From NCBI GenBank assembly GCA_964506325.1, contig CAZDLO010000011.1, positions 1 to 60,373 on the forward strand: 60,373 bases of DNA, in the 5' to 3' direction. Source of the stretch: CAINVV01 sp964506325 (GTDB lineage Bacteria > Bacteroidota > Bacteroidia > Bacteroidales > Prolixibacteraceae). A program made the position numbers and the translations under genes. The notes beneath the pieces were generated by a model that worked only from the letters and a program-made list of their open reading frames with translations, had not been told where the DNA came from and ran no database searches. This document shows, piece by piece, positions 45,487 through 55,446 of this stretch; the first letter of the stretch is position 1; each line of letters begins with the position of its first letter.

Positions 45487-45982
45487 TCTTCTCAAATATT
45501 CAGTAATCTTTGTTGTAGTTGTCTTGCTCCAGGTATTGGTTCTGAACCATATCCTGATTTTCCGGATGATCTCCCCCTTCTATTATATCATCTTCCTTTT
45601 GTTATTGCCATACGATACTCCCCGCGCTATGCTGATAATCCTTGGGTTTATCCTTGGGCTTTCCATCGATGCCTTCACCAACACATTGGGCGTCCACAGT
45701 GCTGTATGCGTTTTGATAGGCTTTATCAGACCCGGTATTCTTAACAAAATCTCAACACGTGAAACCCGTGAATCAGTCTCTGCACCCAGAATTTCCACAA
45801 TGAGTTTAAACTGGTTCATTAACTATACTGCCATTTTTGTTGCCATTCATCACCTTGTGCTGTTTATGCTTGAAGCATTTACTTTTCAGGGCTTCTTTTT
45901 TACTTTGGCAAGAGCTTTTTTAAGTGGAATTTTATCTATTATTTTGATAGTGATCAGCCAGTTCCTGTTCTTCAGAAAATAG
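45476..45982 (+). CDS. mreD: Rod shape-determining protein MreD
   Basis: Small polytopic inner-membrane partner of MreC. 168 residues with five or six helices (YSVIFVVVVLLQVLVLNHIL, FYYIIFLLLLPYDTPRAML, ILGFILGLSIDAFTNTLGVH, FINYTAIFVAIHHLVLFMLEA, FLSGILSIILIVISQFLFF). The PYDTPRAML and GLSIDAFTNTLGVHSA segments are typical of Bacteroidota MreD. The ATG lies inside the 3' end of mreC, so translation is coupled. A 158-base gap separates it from the PBP2 gene. Confidence 0.88.
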   Translation: MVNNLLKYSVIFVVVVLLQVLVLNHILIFRMISPFYYIIFLLLLPYDTPRAMLIILGFILGLSIDAFTNTLGVHSAVCVLIGFIRPGILNKISTRETRESVSAPRISTMSLNWFINYTAIFVAIHHLVLFMLEAFTFQGFFFTLARAFLSGILSIILIVISQFLFFRK

Positions 45983-46140
45983 AACAACAAACCACTGTTA
46001 ATCAGGGACAAGCAAAAGAAAATAGATTGATGGTGCAATAGTTTCATTGCGGCAACAATCATTTTTGGTAAAGCCGTATAACGGGCTGTCTGACGATAAC
46101 TAATTCCGGGTATTCCGGGATAACAGAAAACTATCGAAAA

Positions 46141-47973
46141 GTGGATACATATTCCAAAAGAAAATTCCTTTTAATCGGCATATTTAGCCTGGCCGCCCTG
46201 GTCATGATTGTTCGCCTCTTCTACATACAGGTAATAGACTCCTCCTATAAAATCTCTGCAGCCAGTAATGTGCTTCGCCGGCAGATCAATTACCCTGCCA
46301 GGGGTTTGGTTTATGACCGGAACCACAAACTGATCGTGTACAATCAGGCTGCCTACGATATATTGGTGACGCCCCGGGAATTGAAACCATTCGATACCCT
46401 TGCTTTCTGCAGAATTGCGGGGGTAGAAAAAGAAGAACTTGTATCCGAGATAAAAAAAGCCAGGAGTTATTCAATGTACAAACCTTCTGCCATCATCAAG
46501 CAATTATCGTCGCACAGGTATGCAGTCTTACAGGAACAGTTGTTCAAATACCCGGGATTTTACATACAGGCCCGTACCCTCAGACAATATCCTGCCACCA
46601 TAGCCTCCCATATCCTCGGTTATGTTGGGGAGGTAGATCAGAAAAAGGTGGAAGATGATAAATATTATGAAAGTGGAGATTACATTGGTAAGTCAGGGAT
46701 AGAACAATCCTACGAAGCCGAGTTGCGGGGAGTCAAGGGAATCTCTTACCTGATGGTGGACGTTCATAACCGTGTCAAGGGTTCGTTTGAAAAGGGGAAG
46801 ATGGATACATCTGCAGTGATCGGGAAAAATCTTATCTCAACCCTTCATGCCGATTTGCAAACCTATGGCGAACGCCTGCTTGCAGGAAAAGTAGGCAGTA
46901 TTGTTGCCATTGAACCTGCAACGGGTGAAATACTTGTTCTGGCCAGTTCCCCCTCTTTCGATCCGGGGATGTTCGTCGGCAGGGAGAGAACTAAAAATTA
47001 TGTAACCCTGTTGAATGATCCGCTGAAACCAATGCTCAACAGGGCAATTACATCTTCTTATCCGCCAGGCTCCACCTTCAAGCTGGCCAACGCGATCATC
47101 GGCCTGGAAGAGGGTCTTCTGGGGGAGGGAGTTCGCTACTCCTGCAATGGTCCCCGTACCGCCCCCATAAAATGTACCCATAACCACGAAACACCGCTTC
47201 CATTGGAGAGTGCAATTCGTGAATCATGCAACTCCTACTTTTTTCAGGCATTCCGCGCAACAATCAACAAATACCCCAATGCCGAAGAAGGGTTTGAGGC
47301 ATGGCGTAACCATTTGATTGATTTAGGTATTGGACAAAGAATCGGGGGCGATTTGTATGCCGAGACTGCAGGTAGTGTGCCAAAAACGACCTATTATGAC
47401 CGATTTTTCGGTAAAGGGCACTGGAATGTCATGACCATCAGGTCTTTGTCGATCGGTCAGGGAGAATTACTTTTAACTCCCTTACAACTGGCCAATATGG
47501 TATCAGTTATTGCAAACAAAGGTTTTTACATTGCTCCACATATTGTTCGAAGCATTTTGGACTATGATCGTACAGAAAAGGTACTATCCTTTGATAAGCA
47601 TGTGACCAAGGCAAATCCAAATATGTTCCAGGTTATCACGGATGGTATGGAGAAAGTTGTTGAATCCGGAACTGCCAGGGCCGCGGCAAAAGTCGAGGGT
47701 CTTGCCATCTGCGGAAAGACAGGAACAATTCAGAACCCACACGGAGAGGCCCACTCAGCTTTTGTTGCCTTTGCCCCAAAGGATGACCCAAAGATTGCCA
47801 TTTGTGTTTATGTTGAGAATGGGGTTTGGGGCGCGCGCTATGCAGCACCAATTGCCAGTTTGATCATAGAAAAATATCTCAACGATTCTATATCACCAAA
47901 ACGGAAACCCCTCCAGGATGCCATGCTGAGTGCCGACCTGATTTCAGCCATGCACCTTAGTGGAGGGGACTGA
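46141..47973 (+). CDS. mrdA: Penicillin-binding protein 2 (elongasome transpeptidase)
   Basis: Class B PBP that crosslinks peptidoglycan during rod elongation with RodA. 610 residues from GTG 46141; the next in-frame ATG lies inside the membrane anchor, so GTG is the better start. One N-terminal helix (FLLIGIFSLAALVMIVRLFYIQV), a PBP-dimer domain (YPARGLVYDRNHKLIVYN), and a transpeptidase domain with SxxK in PPGSTFKLANAI, SxN in ESCNSYFFQAF and KTG in AICGKTGTIQNPHGEAH. Between mreD and rodA, 58 bases before the latter. Confidence 0.94.
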   Translation: MDTYSKRKFLLIGIFSLAALVMIVRLFYIQVIDSSYKISAASNVLRRQINYPARGLVYDRNHKLIVYNQAAYDILVTPRELKPFDTLAFCRIAGVEKEELVSEIKKARSYSMYKPSAIIKQLSSHRYAVLQEQLFKYPGFYIQARTLRQYPATIASHILGYVGEVDQKKVEDDKYYESGDYIGKSGIEQSYEAELRGVKGISYLMVDVHNRVKGSFEKGKMDTSAVIGKNLISTLHADLQTYGERLLAGKVGSIVAIEPATGEILVLASSPSFDPGMFVGRERTKNYVTLLNDPLKPMLNRAITSSYPPGSTFKLANAIIGLEEGLLGEGVRYSCNGPRTAPIKCTHNHETPLPLESAIRESCNSYFFQAFRATINKYPNAEEGFEAWRNHLIDLGIGQRIGGDLYAETAGSVPKTTYYDRFFGKGHWNVMTIRSLSIGQGELLLTPLQLANMVSVIANKGFYIAPHIVRSILDYDRTEKVLSFDKHVTKANPNMFQVITDGMEKVVESGTARAAAKVEGLAICGKTGTIQNPHGEAHSAFVAFAPKDDPKIAICVYVENGVWGARYAAPIASLIIEKYLNDSISPKRKPLQDAMLSADLISAMHLSGGD

Positions 47974-48031
47974 CGTCTTGTGGAATCTACAACAATGTTT
48001 TATAGCAGATTGACCGGATTATAATAATTTA

Positions 48032-49459
48032 ATGAAGAGTAGCAGCAACAACATCATACTGAACCTGGACTGGATCACCATGTTGATCTACCTTGCCCTC
48101 GTTCTGCTGGGGTGGATCAATATTTATGCCGCTGTTTACAGTGAAGAACACCAGAGCATACTGGATATTGGACAACAATACGGAAAGCAGATGATCTGGA
48201 TTCTTGCCGGTTTATTCCTGGCTATCTGCGTGCTCATCGTTGACAGTAAGTTCTATGTTGCATTTGCCTATCACATTTATGCCCTGATAATCATCCTGTT
48301 GGTGGCAGTTTTGTTTATTGGTAAAGAGATCAATGGGGCAAGAGCCTGGTTCGAAATTGGCGGAGTACTTTTGCAGCCAGCAGAATTGATGAAATTTGCC
48401 ACCACTCTTGCCGTTGCCAAATTCATGAGCCAGTTCAATTTCAAAATCGGAAGAGCCAAGTCATACCTGGTTCTTGGCAGTATAATACTTTTTCCTGCAC
48501 TGTTGATTCTTGTTCAGAATGATACCGGGTCAGCACTTGTCTTTTCAGCATTCTTCCTGGTATTTTACCGGGAAGGGATGGCAAATACTATTCTGATCGG
48601 TGGGATTACAGCGATCATTCTCTTTATCCTGGCATTGTTGTGGTCACCACTCCAGATTCTGATCTTACTGGTCATCACTTCTTTGATCCTTTTCACAATA
48701 ATTCGACAGAGCTACAAAGATGGAATTTTTGGATTTATCATTGTATCAGTTATTTACGGTTCATTTCTTGCCCTTAAAAATATTCTTGGGTTCAATGCCC
48801 AGCCGTTTCAGCTACTCGTGATTACATCAATTATTTCAGTACTGATTTTTATAATTTACGGATTTGCCAAACATATCAGGCAGGCATGGTCCGTGTTGCT
48901 GTTCTTCCTGTTTTCAATAGCCATTACACTGTCGGTGAACTACTTTTACAAGAATGTACTGATATCTCACCAGCGTGACCGGGTTGATAACTTATTGGGC
49001 ATTAAAAACGACCTGCTGGGTGCAGGTTATCATGTGCAGCAATCCAAAATTGCCATCGGATCAGGAGGAATAATTGGCAAAGGTTTTTTAAAGGGAACCC
49101 AAACCAAATACAATTTCGTTCCGGAGCAAAGCACCGATTTTATTTTTTGTACTGTTGGCGAAGAATGGGGTTTTATTGGCACGACTGTCGTAATTCTCCT
49201 CTTCCTCACACTGCTGATAAGGCTGATTTTTCTTGCGGAAAGGCAGCGGTCTGCTTTCAGCCGAATTTACGGATACGGAGTTGCATGCATCCTCTTTTTC
49301 CATATAGTGGTAAACATTTCAATGACAATAGGTCTTGCCCCTGTGATTGGCATCCCCCTGCCCTACTTCAGCTACGGAGGATCCTCTTTGTGGTCTTTTA
49401 CAGTCCTGCTATTTATTTTCATCCGCCTGGATGCAAGCAGGACCAAAAACCTCCGATAA
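48032..49459 (+). CDS. rodA: Rod shape-determining protein RodA (SEDS glycosyltransferase)
   Basis: Polymerises lipid II into glycan strands and works with PBP2. 475 residues, longer than the ~370 of E. coli RodA because of a hydrophobic stretch in the middle (residues ~190-300), as in other Bacteroidota. Conserved SEDS segments: EINGARAWFEIGGVLLQPAE, LVQNDTGSALVFSAFFLV (the aspartate is essential in characterised SEDS proteins), and near the end EWGFIGTTVVILLFL and GIPLPYFSYGGSSLWSF. Last gene of the shape operon; a strong terminator follows 7 bases after the stop. Confidence 0.94.
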   Translation: MKSSSNNIILNLDWITMLIYLALVLLGWINIYAAVYSEEHQSILDIGQQYGKQMIWILAGLFLAICVLIVDSKFYVAFAYHIYALIIILLVAVLFIGKEINGARAWFEIGGVLLQPAELMKFATTLAVAKFMSQFNFKIGRAKSYLVLGSIILFPALLILVQNDTGSALVFSAFFLVFYREGMANTILIGGITAIILFILALLWSPLQILILLVITSLILFTIIRQSYKDGIFGFIIVSVIYGSFLALKNILGFNAQPFQLLVITSIISVLIFIIYGFAKHIRQAWSVLLFFLFSIAITLSVNYFYKNVLISHQRDRVDNLLGIKNDLLGAGYHVQQSKIAIGSGGIIGKGFLKGTQTKYNFVPEQSTDFIFCTVGEEWGFIGTTVVILLFLTLLIRLIFLAERQRSAFSRIYGYGVACILFFHIVVNISMTIGLAPVIGIPLPYFSYGGSSLWSFTVLLFIFIRLDASRTKNLR

Positions 49460-49466
49460 AAAGCAG

Positions 49467-49500
49467 AAACCCTCAAGGTTGGGGTAACCTTGAGGGTTTT
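49467..49500. terminator. Bidirectional terminator between rodA and flxA
   Basis: Perfect 14-bp stem: AAACCCTCAAGGTT (49467-49480) with AACCTTGAGGGTTT (49486-49499), loop GGGGT, flanked by T-runs on both strands. It can end rodA transcription on the plus strand and the hdr-flx transcript on the minus strand. Confidence 0.92.
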
Positions 49501-49521
49501 CGTTCAAATTTTCAATCTGTA

Positions 49522-50364
49522 TCAATATTCTTCCGCAGGAATAAGATTCAACTCCTCCTTACTGAAAACAGGTCCATCCTTGCAAATGTATAGTTTCCCA
49601 ACATTGCAGCGACCGCACTTACCTACTCCGCACTTCATCCTGTTCTCCAATGTAGTGTATACCTGGTCATCCCTGAATCCCAACTTTTCCAATACAGGGA
49701 AAGTGAATTTGATCATGACCGGGGGTCCGCACACAATGGCAATGGTGTTCTCAGCCGCCGGGGCCACTTTTTCAACTATTGCCGGTACAAATCCTACCTC
49801 ACCTTTCCAGTCGGCAGTCTGTCCCCCCGGATCCACTGTCGTGACCATTTTTACATCCGGCCTGTCTGCCCATTCCTTCAATTCTGATTTGTATACTAGG
49901 TCATTTACAGATCTGGCACCATATACAATGGTGATATCCTTAAAATTATCCCTCATATCCAGTGCATTCCAGATTACGCATCGCATCGGGGGCAAAGCAA
50001 TTCCTCCGGCTATGAAAACAAGATTTTTGCCTTTCCATTCATCCAATGGAAATACGTTTCCATAAGGTCCTCTGAAACCCATTGTACTTCCTTCCTCCAG
50101 GGAGGACAAACCTGATGTCACCCTTCCAGTCTCACGAAATGTACATTCAATATAACCTTTTCTTGTCGGGGAAGAGGCAATACAGAAAGTGGATTCCCCA
50201 TCACCAAAGGCAGAATATTCGCCAAATTGTCCTGCCTTAAATTCAAAGGCAGATGCCTCTTCTTCATCCTGAAACTTCAACCTGAATGTTTTTACTCCCG
50301 GAGCCTCTTTGGTAATTTTCTCTACGGTCATCAGGTACGGGAGGTATGTGTTTTTATCGCTCAT
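49522..50364 (-). CDS. flxA: FlxA-like FAD/NAD(H)-binding oxidoreductase subunit
   Basis: Takes electrons from NADH into the Flx-Hdr complex. 280 residues related to sulfhydrogenase gamma/dihydroorotate-dehydrogenase electron-transfer subunits: an FAD barrel (FRLKFQDEEEASAFEFKAGQFGEYS, read as FEFKAGQFGEYS; STFCIASSP), an NAD domain (VFIAGGIALPPMRCVI, DITIVYGARSVNDLVYK, IAIVCGPPVMIKF), and a C-terminal [2Fe-2S] site with four cysteines in MKCGVGKCGRCNVGKLYICK. Last gene of the minus-strand hdrCBA-flxDCBA series; overlaps flxB by 4 bases. Symbol by context and family; the role as NADH entry point is known for Desulfovibrio FlxA and inferred here. Confidence 0.85.
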   Translation of the reverse strand: MSDKNTYLPYLMTVEKITKEAPGVKTFRLKFQDEEEASAFEFKAGQFGEYSAFGDGESTFCIASSPTRKGYIECTFRETGRVTSGLSSLEEGSTMGFRGPYGNVFPLDEWKGKNLVFIAGGIALPPMRCVIWNALDMRDNFKDITIVYGARSVNDLVYKSELKEWADRPDVKMVTTVDPGGQTADWKGEVGFVPAIVEKVAPAAENTIAIVCGPPVMIKFTFPVLEKLGFRDDQVYTTLENRMKCGVGKCGRCNVGKLYICKDGPVFSKEELNLIPAEEY

Positions 50365-51371
50365 TGGTTGGCAATTGATGTGATGTGTTCAAGAATATTC
50401 ATATCAACGGGACAAGCACGCGAACAGCGTCCGCAGCCTGTACATCCAATAACTGTTAGTCTTTCAGGCATATATGAAAACTTATGAAGAATTCTTTGTC
50501 TCCAGCGCTGGCTCTGATGCTCTCTGGGATTATGTCCGGAAGTATGTAGGGTAAACAAGCCAAATCCGCAGGCATCCCAGCAGCGGATTCGCCTTCCTTT
50601 TGAGCCGTGAACATCCTCCTGAATATCAAAACAGGCGCATGTGGGACAAACAAATGCGCAGGCGCCGCATCCCAGGCAACGTTCGGACTGTTCCTTCCAT
50701 ATCGTACTGTTGAATGCTTTGTTCAATTTGGCATTGACCTCTTCCACATTAAATTTTGCCGGAAGGTCTACCAAATATTTTTTCTTATCATCGCCCCGGT
50801 CTGCTTCGAAAACAGAAGGAAGCAAAGACACAAGCACTTCCCCCTTGGGTGTCAATATCTCGGCAATAGCTCCTCCGTCAGGCAGCATGGTCAGTTGAAC
50901 ATCACTCCCCGAGGTATTGCCCGGACTACCGTTCACGCTGGTGCAGAAACAGCTTTCATCGGCACTTGAACAACTGAATGAAATGACTGATGTTTTCGCC
51001 AGGTGGGCATTGTGCAGTTTATCGGCATTGTCCCAGTTAAAAATTGCGGAAAGCGGTTTAAATCCAGCAGCATCACAAGGATGTACCTTCCAAAGTACAG
51101 TTTCAGGCACACTATCCGGATCAAAATCCGAGAGGCTTATCTTGCCGTTGACTTTCTCATAAGAAAATAGGACTTCTGCTTTTGGGTAAACTGATGCCTT
51201 GATCGATTGGGTTGTCTGAATGTATTCATTTGCAACTTCCCCTATTCTTTTTACTAGTTTAAAATCAACCTGCCCTCTGGAGTTCACAGGTGCATAAACT
51301 CTCCTTTTGCTATCTACAATGGATGAAAACCATTGTTCAATACCACTCTTACTGATATATTTTGTCTCCAT
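50361..51371 (-). CDS. flxB: FlxB-like iron-sulfur subunit
   Basis: Electron-transfer subunit of 336 residues (ATG 51371; a GTG two codons upstream overlaps the flxC stop). Related to sulfhydrogenase beta/anaerobic sulfite reductase A proteins. The N-terminal ~220 residues carry extra cysteines (SCSSADESCFCTSVNGSPG); two [4Fe-4S] motifs follow, CLGCGACAFVCPTCACFD and CTGCGRCSRACPVDMNILE. It passes electrons between the FlxA flavin and the rest of the complex. Overlaps flxA by 4 bases. Confidence 0.83.
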   Translation of the reverse strand: METKYISKSGIEQWFSSIVDSKRRVYAPVNSRGQVDFKLVKRIGEVANEYIQTTQSIKASVYPKAEVLFSYEKVNGKISLSDFDPDSVPETVLWKVHPCDAAGFKPLSAIFNWDNADKLHNAHLAKTSVISFSCSSADESCFCTSVNGSPGNTSGSDVQLTMLPDGGAIAEILTPKGEVLVSLLPSVFEADRGDDKKKYLVDLPAKFNVEEVNAKLNKAFNSTIWKEQSERCLGCGACAFVCPTCACFDIQEDVHGSKGRRIRCWDACGFGLFTLHTSGHNPREHQSQRWRQRILHKFSYMPERLTVIGCTGCGRCSRACPVDMNILEHITSIANQ

Positions 51372-51376
51372 AACCA

Positions 51377-52177
51377 CTATCGTATAAATTGCTCTCTGTC
51401 ATCGAGTTTCCAGGTGGAAAGGGCATTTCCCTTCTTTACCGGCAAACCCGGGATAAATCCGAATTCTGGCGCCATATCCTCCATCATTTTCCTGGTAATC
51501 AAATCAATAGGAATACCAACAGGACAAGCATCACCACATGCCCCACATGCGGTACAACGGCCCACCATATGCATAGCCCTGTTGATATGCCATTCCATGT
51601 TGGACAACGGCGCCGGCCAGGGATTGATCCACTGCGGCCGGTTAACTTCAACAACACATTTGGAACAGTAACACAGTGGACATGCAGAGCGGCAGGCGTA
51701 ACATTTAAAGCAGTGAGACATCTCTTCCATCCAGAATTTCCAACGCTCTTCACGACTCATTTCTTCAATCCGGGAAAGAATTTCCTGCTCCCTTTGTCCC
51801 CTTTTTAATTCAAACTGTTCGACATAGGAGGAGATTTCATCGAAAGTGACAAATTCTCTGACCTCACCGTCAAGATCAACAGTCAGAACCAGCAACTTTT
51901 CCTCACTCAGCTGATTTTCAGTAAATAATTGCATGATACTCCTCAAGGTTGAAATCGGTGCTGTTACGGCAAAACGATCTTTTCCTACCAACTCCTTTTT
52001 CGTAATATATACTGCCAGGTTGTGAAAACAACGGCTGTCGAAAATCAATTTACCGGCACTTTCACGCGTGCGGCAAAAAAGAGGCCGTGGTTTTTTGGTA
52101 CCCTCTTCGTAACCTATAACCAGTGAAACCAAGCCATCCGCCAATAATGCTACTGCCCTTTCTCTAAGCTTATCCAT
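51377..52177 (-). CDS. flxC: FlxC-like iron-sulfur subunit
   Basis: 266 residues. The N-terminal ~125 residues form a separate domain (LLADGLVSLVIGYEEGTKK) also seen in F420/hydrogenase-type beta subunits; the C-terminal half has a cysteine-rich run CFKCYACRSACPLCYCSKC and a [4Fe-4S] motif CTACGACGDACPVGIPID. It should relay electrons inside the Flx module. Its start overlaps flxD by 8 bases and its stop is 5 bases from the flxB ATG, so translation is tightly coupled. Confidence 0.82.
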   Translation of the reverse strand: MDKLRERAVALLADGLVSLVIGYEEGTKKPRPLFCRTRESAGKLIFDSRCFHNLAVYITKKELVGKDRFAVTAPISTLRSIMQLFTENQLSEEKLLVLTVDLDGEVREFVTFDEISSYVEQFELKRGQREQEILSRIEEMSREERWKFWMEEMSHCFKCYACRSACPLCYCSKCVVEVNRPQWINPWPAPLSNMEWHINRAMHMVGRCTACGACGDACPVGIPIDLITRKMMEDMAPEFGFIPGLPVKKGNALSTWKLDDREQFIR

Positions 52178-52628
52178 TTTGCTCCTCCTTCTCTAAATAA
52201 TCAGCAACTTTCTGGTATTCGGAATACGGGCCAAGTGCCCTGATTTCAGCAACTGTGTTGTTAACAAGGTCTGCCCATTTGGAACCCTCAGCAGCAGAAA
52301 CCCAGGAGTACTGGATACGACGGACATCAACACCCATCAGATCAAGGACTGCACGAAATGCAATCCATCGCCTTCGGGCATGGAAATTGCCGCTCGTATA
52401 ATGACAATCATTGGGATGACACCCCGAAACAATAATCCCGTCAGCGCCCTGTGCAAATGACTTAAGCAAAAGCAGAAAATCTATTCGACCGGTACAGGGA
52501 AAACGAACGATCTTAACATTCGTGGCATATTTCAGCCTGCTTGTACCGGTCAGATCGGCACCGGCATAAGTACACCAGTTGCAGACAAATGCCACTATTT
52601 TAGGTTCAAAAACTTTATTTTCACTCAT
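52170..52628 (-). CDS. flxD: FlxD/MvhD-like [2Fe-2S] adaptor subunit
   Basis: 152 residues, the MvhD/HdrA-interacting family that hands electrons from a hydrogenase or NADH module to HdrA. The conserved cysteine pattern is clear: VAFVCNWCTYAGADL, VRFPCTGRID, IVSGCHPNDCHY, then the C-terminal helix VNNTVAEIRALG. It lies directly between the Hdr genes and the Flx genes, 10 bases after hdrA, exactly where a connector would be expected. Confidence 0.88.
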   Translation of the reverse strand: MSENKVFEPKIVAFVCNWCTYAGADLTGTSRLKYATNVKIVRFPCTGRIDFLLLLKSFAQGADGIIVSGCHPNDCHYTSGNFHARRRWIAFRAVLDLMGVDVRRIQYSWVSAAEGSKWADLVNNTVAEIRALGPYSEYQKVADYLEKEEQNG

Positions 52629-52638
52629 TACCCGGAAG

Positions 52639-54602
52639 TTAAACGTTCAACAATGACATGACTTCAGCGTATACCTGCTCATTGGTATAACCCTGAATAT
52701 CAATTGATTTTGACCGACAGAAAGCAACACAGGTACCACAGCCCTGGCACAGTCCTTCATTTACTTTAGCAATAGATCTGATATGACTGCCATCACGTCC
52801 TTTTATTTCTTCATGTTCTATGGCATTGTACGGACAGGCAGTTTCACACATAAAGCAACCGACGCAGGTACTGTAAAGTGGTGGAGCCAGGCGGTTAACC
52901 ACTGCAACCAATGGCTCCCTGACCAATTCACTGTTTGAAAACAATGCGGCCACTTTCACGGCAGCCCCTGATGCCATTCCGACTGTCTCAGGAATATCTT
53001 TTGGTGCCTGGCATGCTCCGGCAAGGAAAATACCGGCAGTATTGGTTTCAACAGGTTTGAGCTTAGGATGAGCTTCTGCAAAAAAGTGATACGGATCATA
53101 TGAGACATGCAACTTCTGGGCGAGTTGCTCGGAACCGCANNNNNNNNNNCAACCTGCTCACCTCCAAGTAGAGTATCAACCCCTTTGACGATCAGTTTGC
53201 CATCTTTCTCATAAACCCTGGCAACCCGGCCCCTGACATAATTCACGGTATCCTCTTCGATGGCCCTTCTGACAAACTCTTCATAATTCTTTCCGCCTGC
53301 GCGGATATCCATATAAAAAACAGTGGATTCTCCACCATGAACCTTATGCTGGTAAAGCATTGCATGTTTTGCCGTGTACATGCAGCAAATCTTGGAACAG
53401 TATGGAATACCCTTGGCAGGATCCCTTGATCCTGCACAGGCAATAAAGACAATCTTTTTAGGAATTACGCCATCCGACGGCCTCCTGATTTCCCCCATGG
53501 TAGGTCCGGATGCCGAGGCCAGCCGCTCAAACTGAAGACCTGTCAAAACGTCCCTGTATTTTCCGTAACCATATTCGGGAAAGAAATCTGTTCCCTTAAC
53601 ATCGAATCCGGTAGCCAGAACCACTGCTCCAACCTGTTCGCTGACAATTTCGTCCTCCTTATCCCATTCAATAGAGCCTACCTGGCAAGTCTTCTCACAA
53701 ATTTTACAGGCACCCCGTTTATAGTAATTACAATTGATGCGATCAATCACAGGTTTATTGGGAACTGCCTGTGGAAATGGCACATATATGGCCGTTCTTG
53801 TTCCCAGTCCGGCATTGAACTCACTTGGAATTTTTTTCACCGGGCATTTCTGTATGCAAGCCCCACAACCCGTACATGTTGAATAATTAACACTTTTTGC
53901 TTTCAGCCGGATTTTGGCGGTAAAATTACCGATAAAACCTTCCAGACTTTCAAGCTCCGCGTAAGTATATAGCTTAATATTAGGATGCTGTGCAACTTCA
54001 ACCATACGAGGAGTAAGAATACACTGGGAACAATCAAGGGTTGGAAATGTCTCAGAAAGCTGCGACATGTGCCCCCCTATCGAAGGATCCCTCTCAACCA
54101 GGATCACCTGGTGACCGGTATTGGCAATATCAAGGCTTGCCTGAATGCCTGCAATACCTCCTCCGATAACAAGGGCCTTTTTGGTGATAGGAACTTTTAT
54201 CGACTCCAGGGGCTTGTTCTTCTTCACCTTCTCAACCAGCATCTTTACCAGGTCGATTGCCTTCTCCGTGGTCTCTTCGCTCTTTTCGTGTACCCATGAA
54301 CAATGCTCCCGAAGATTGGACATCTCACACAGATAGGGATTTAACCCGGCTTCCGCACAAGCCCTCCTGAAAGTTGGTTCATGCATCCTGGGGGAGCAGG
54401 CACCAACTACAACACCATCCAGATCATATTTTCTGATGGCCTCTTTGATGAATGTTTGGCCGGGATCCGAACACATGTATTTGTAGTCAATGGCATGGGC
54501 TACTCCTTCCATTTGGCCAACTTCACGTGCAACACGTTCTACATCAACAGTTGCACTGATATTTTCACCGCAGTGGCAAATAAATACTCCGATCTTTGAC
54601 AT
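52639..54602 (-). CDS. hdrA: HdrA-like FAD/iron-sulfur core subunit, interrupted by an assembly gap
   Basis: Central flavoprotein of heterodisulfide-reductase complexes, the site of flavin-based electron bifurcation in characterised enzymes. About 650-670 residues once the gap is counted. N-terminal cysteine region (VFICHCGENISATVD; SNLREHCSWVH), FAD-binding LVIGGGIAGIQASLD at ~144-158, conserved FPTLDCSQCILTPRMVEV, [4Fe-4S] motif CTGCGACIQKCP (243-254), cysteines in KRGACKICEKTC, and two C-terminal ferredoxin motifs CVGCFMCETACP and CQGCGTCVAFC. Ten Ns at 53140-53149 break it after LLGGEQV; downstream the true frame resumes as CGSEQLAQKLHVSYD. Frame arithmetic shows the missing length is 2 modulo 3, so not ten; homologues suggest some 10-20 missing residues. 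Confidence 0.88.
53140..53149. other. Scaffold gap (10 N) inside hdrA
   Basis: Placeholder Ns. The flanking frames are incompatible with exactly ten bases, so hdrA looks split in two only because of the gap. Confidence 0.95.
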
Positions 54603-54606
54603 ATAA

Positions 54607-55446
54607 TTACAATTCTACGGTTACAAAATGACGCTTCAACCCCAGTTCCTTTGCCCCTATTCCAAGAGCCAGGCCTATGGCCTGCGTAATATAAATAACA
54701 GGAATATTACTCGGTACCTGCAGGGTTTTGTTAATGGCACCACGCCTCATATCGAGGTTGGACTGGCACATCGGACAGGCAACGATAATCGCTTCCGCTC
54801 CGCGATCTGCAGCATCCTTTAAAATATTGCCCGAAAGTTTGGCTACAAGGTCTGTCCGGGAAACAGAAAAACCCCCGCCACAGCATTCTGTTTTAAATGC
54901 CCAGTCGATGGGGGTACCTCCGATCACTTTAACCAGTGAATCCATGCTTTGGGGATCTTCTACACGGTCAAATTTCAGAATAGATTGCGGACGAACAAGT
55001 AAACAACCATAATAACAGGCAACTTTGTGCTGGAATGACTGGGTCACTTTGGCCTTTATATTTTCAGAACCATACGCCTCCAAAAGCTGCAAAACATTGA
55101 TAATCCTAAGACTACCCTTGTATGGCAGCTGGAGAATCTCTGCAATTCTCCCACGTTTCTGATCATTCTCAAGTTCATGCTGTGTTACTTTCAGCCGGTT
55201 GTAACAGGCGGCACAAGGGACGACTATTTCTGTCAGACCCTGTTCTTCAGCCAATGCCATAATCCTTGCAGGCAATGAAAGTGAGAGCTCTTCATTCAGG
55301 GAGTGTGCCGCAGTTGCGCCGCAGCAATTCCAGTCCTTTATCTCAATCAGTTCAATATCCAAAGCTTTGGCTATTGCCACCACCGATTCATTGTATTCTC
55401 TGGATGAACCAGTGAGCGAACAGCCCGGGTAAAATCCTATCTTCAT
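54607..55446 (-). CDS. hdrB: HdrB-like disulfide reductase subunit with two CCG domains
   Basis: Catalytic subunit that reduces a disulfide at noncubane [4Fe-4S] clusters in characterised HdrB. 279 residues. The first CCG motif is complete with exact family spacing: Cys9, Cys41-Cys42 (WNCCGATAAHS), Cys78 and Cys81 (VPCAACYNR). The second is also present: ACYYGC, TECCGGGFSV and ACPMCQSN. Both sites therefore look able to hold clusters, so this is a functional disulfide-type HdrB and not a degenerate copy. Overlaps hdrC by 4 bases and ends 4 bases before hdrA. The natural disulfide is unknown. Confidence 0.92.
   Translation of the reverse strand: MKIGFYPGCSLTGSSREYNESVVAIAKALDIELIEIKDWNCCGATAAHSLNEELSLSLPARIMALAEEQGLTEIVVPCAACYNRLKVTQHELENDQKRGRIAEILQLPYKGSLRIINVLQLLEAYGSENIKAKVTQSFQHKVACYYGCLLVRPQSILKFDRVEDPQSMDSLVKVIGGTPIDWAFKTECCGGGFSVSRTDLVAKLSGNILKDAADRGAEAIIVACPMCQSNLDMRRGAINKTLQVPSNIPVIYITQAIGLALGIGAKELGLKRHFVTVEL

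Noticed and set aside
52639..53112. C-terminal HdrA part as a separate ferredoxin gene
   Set aside because: Frame is open up to the N-run and the sequence continues HdrA; the split is caused by the gap.
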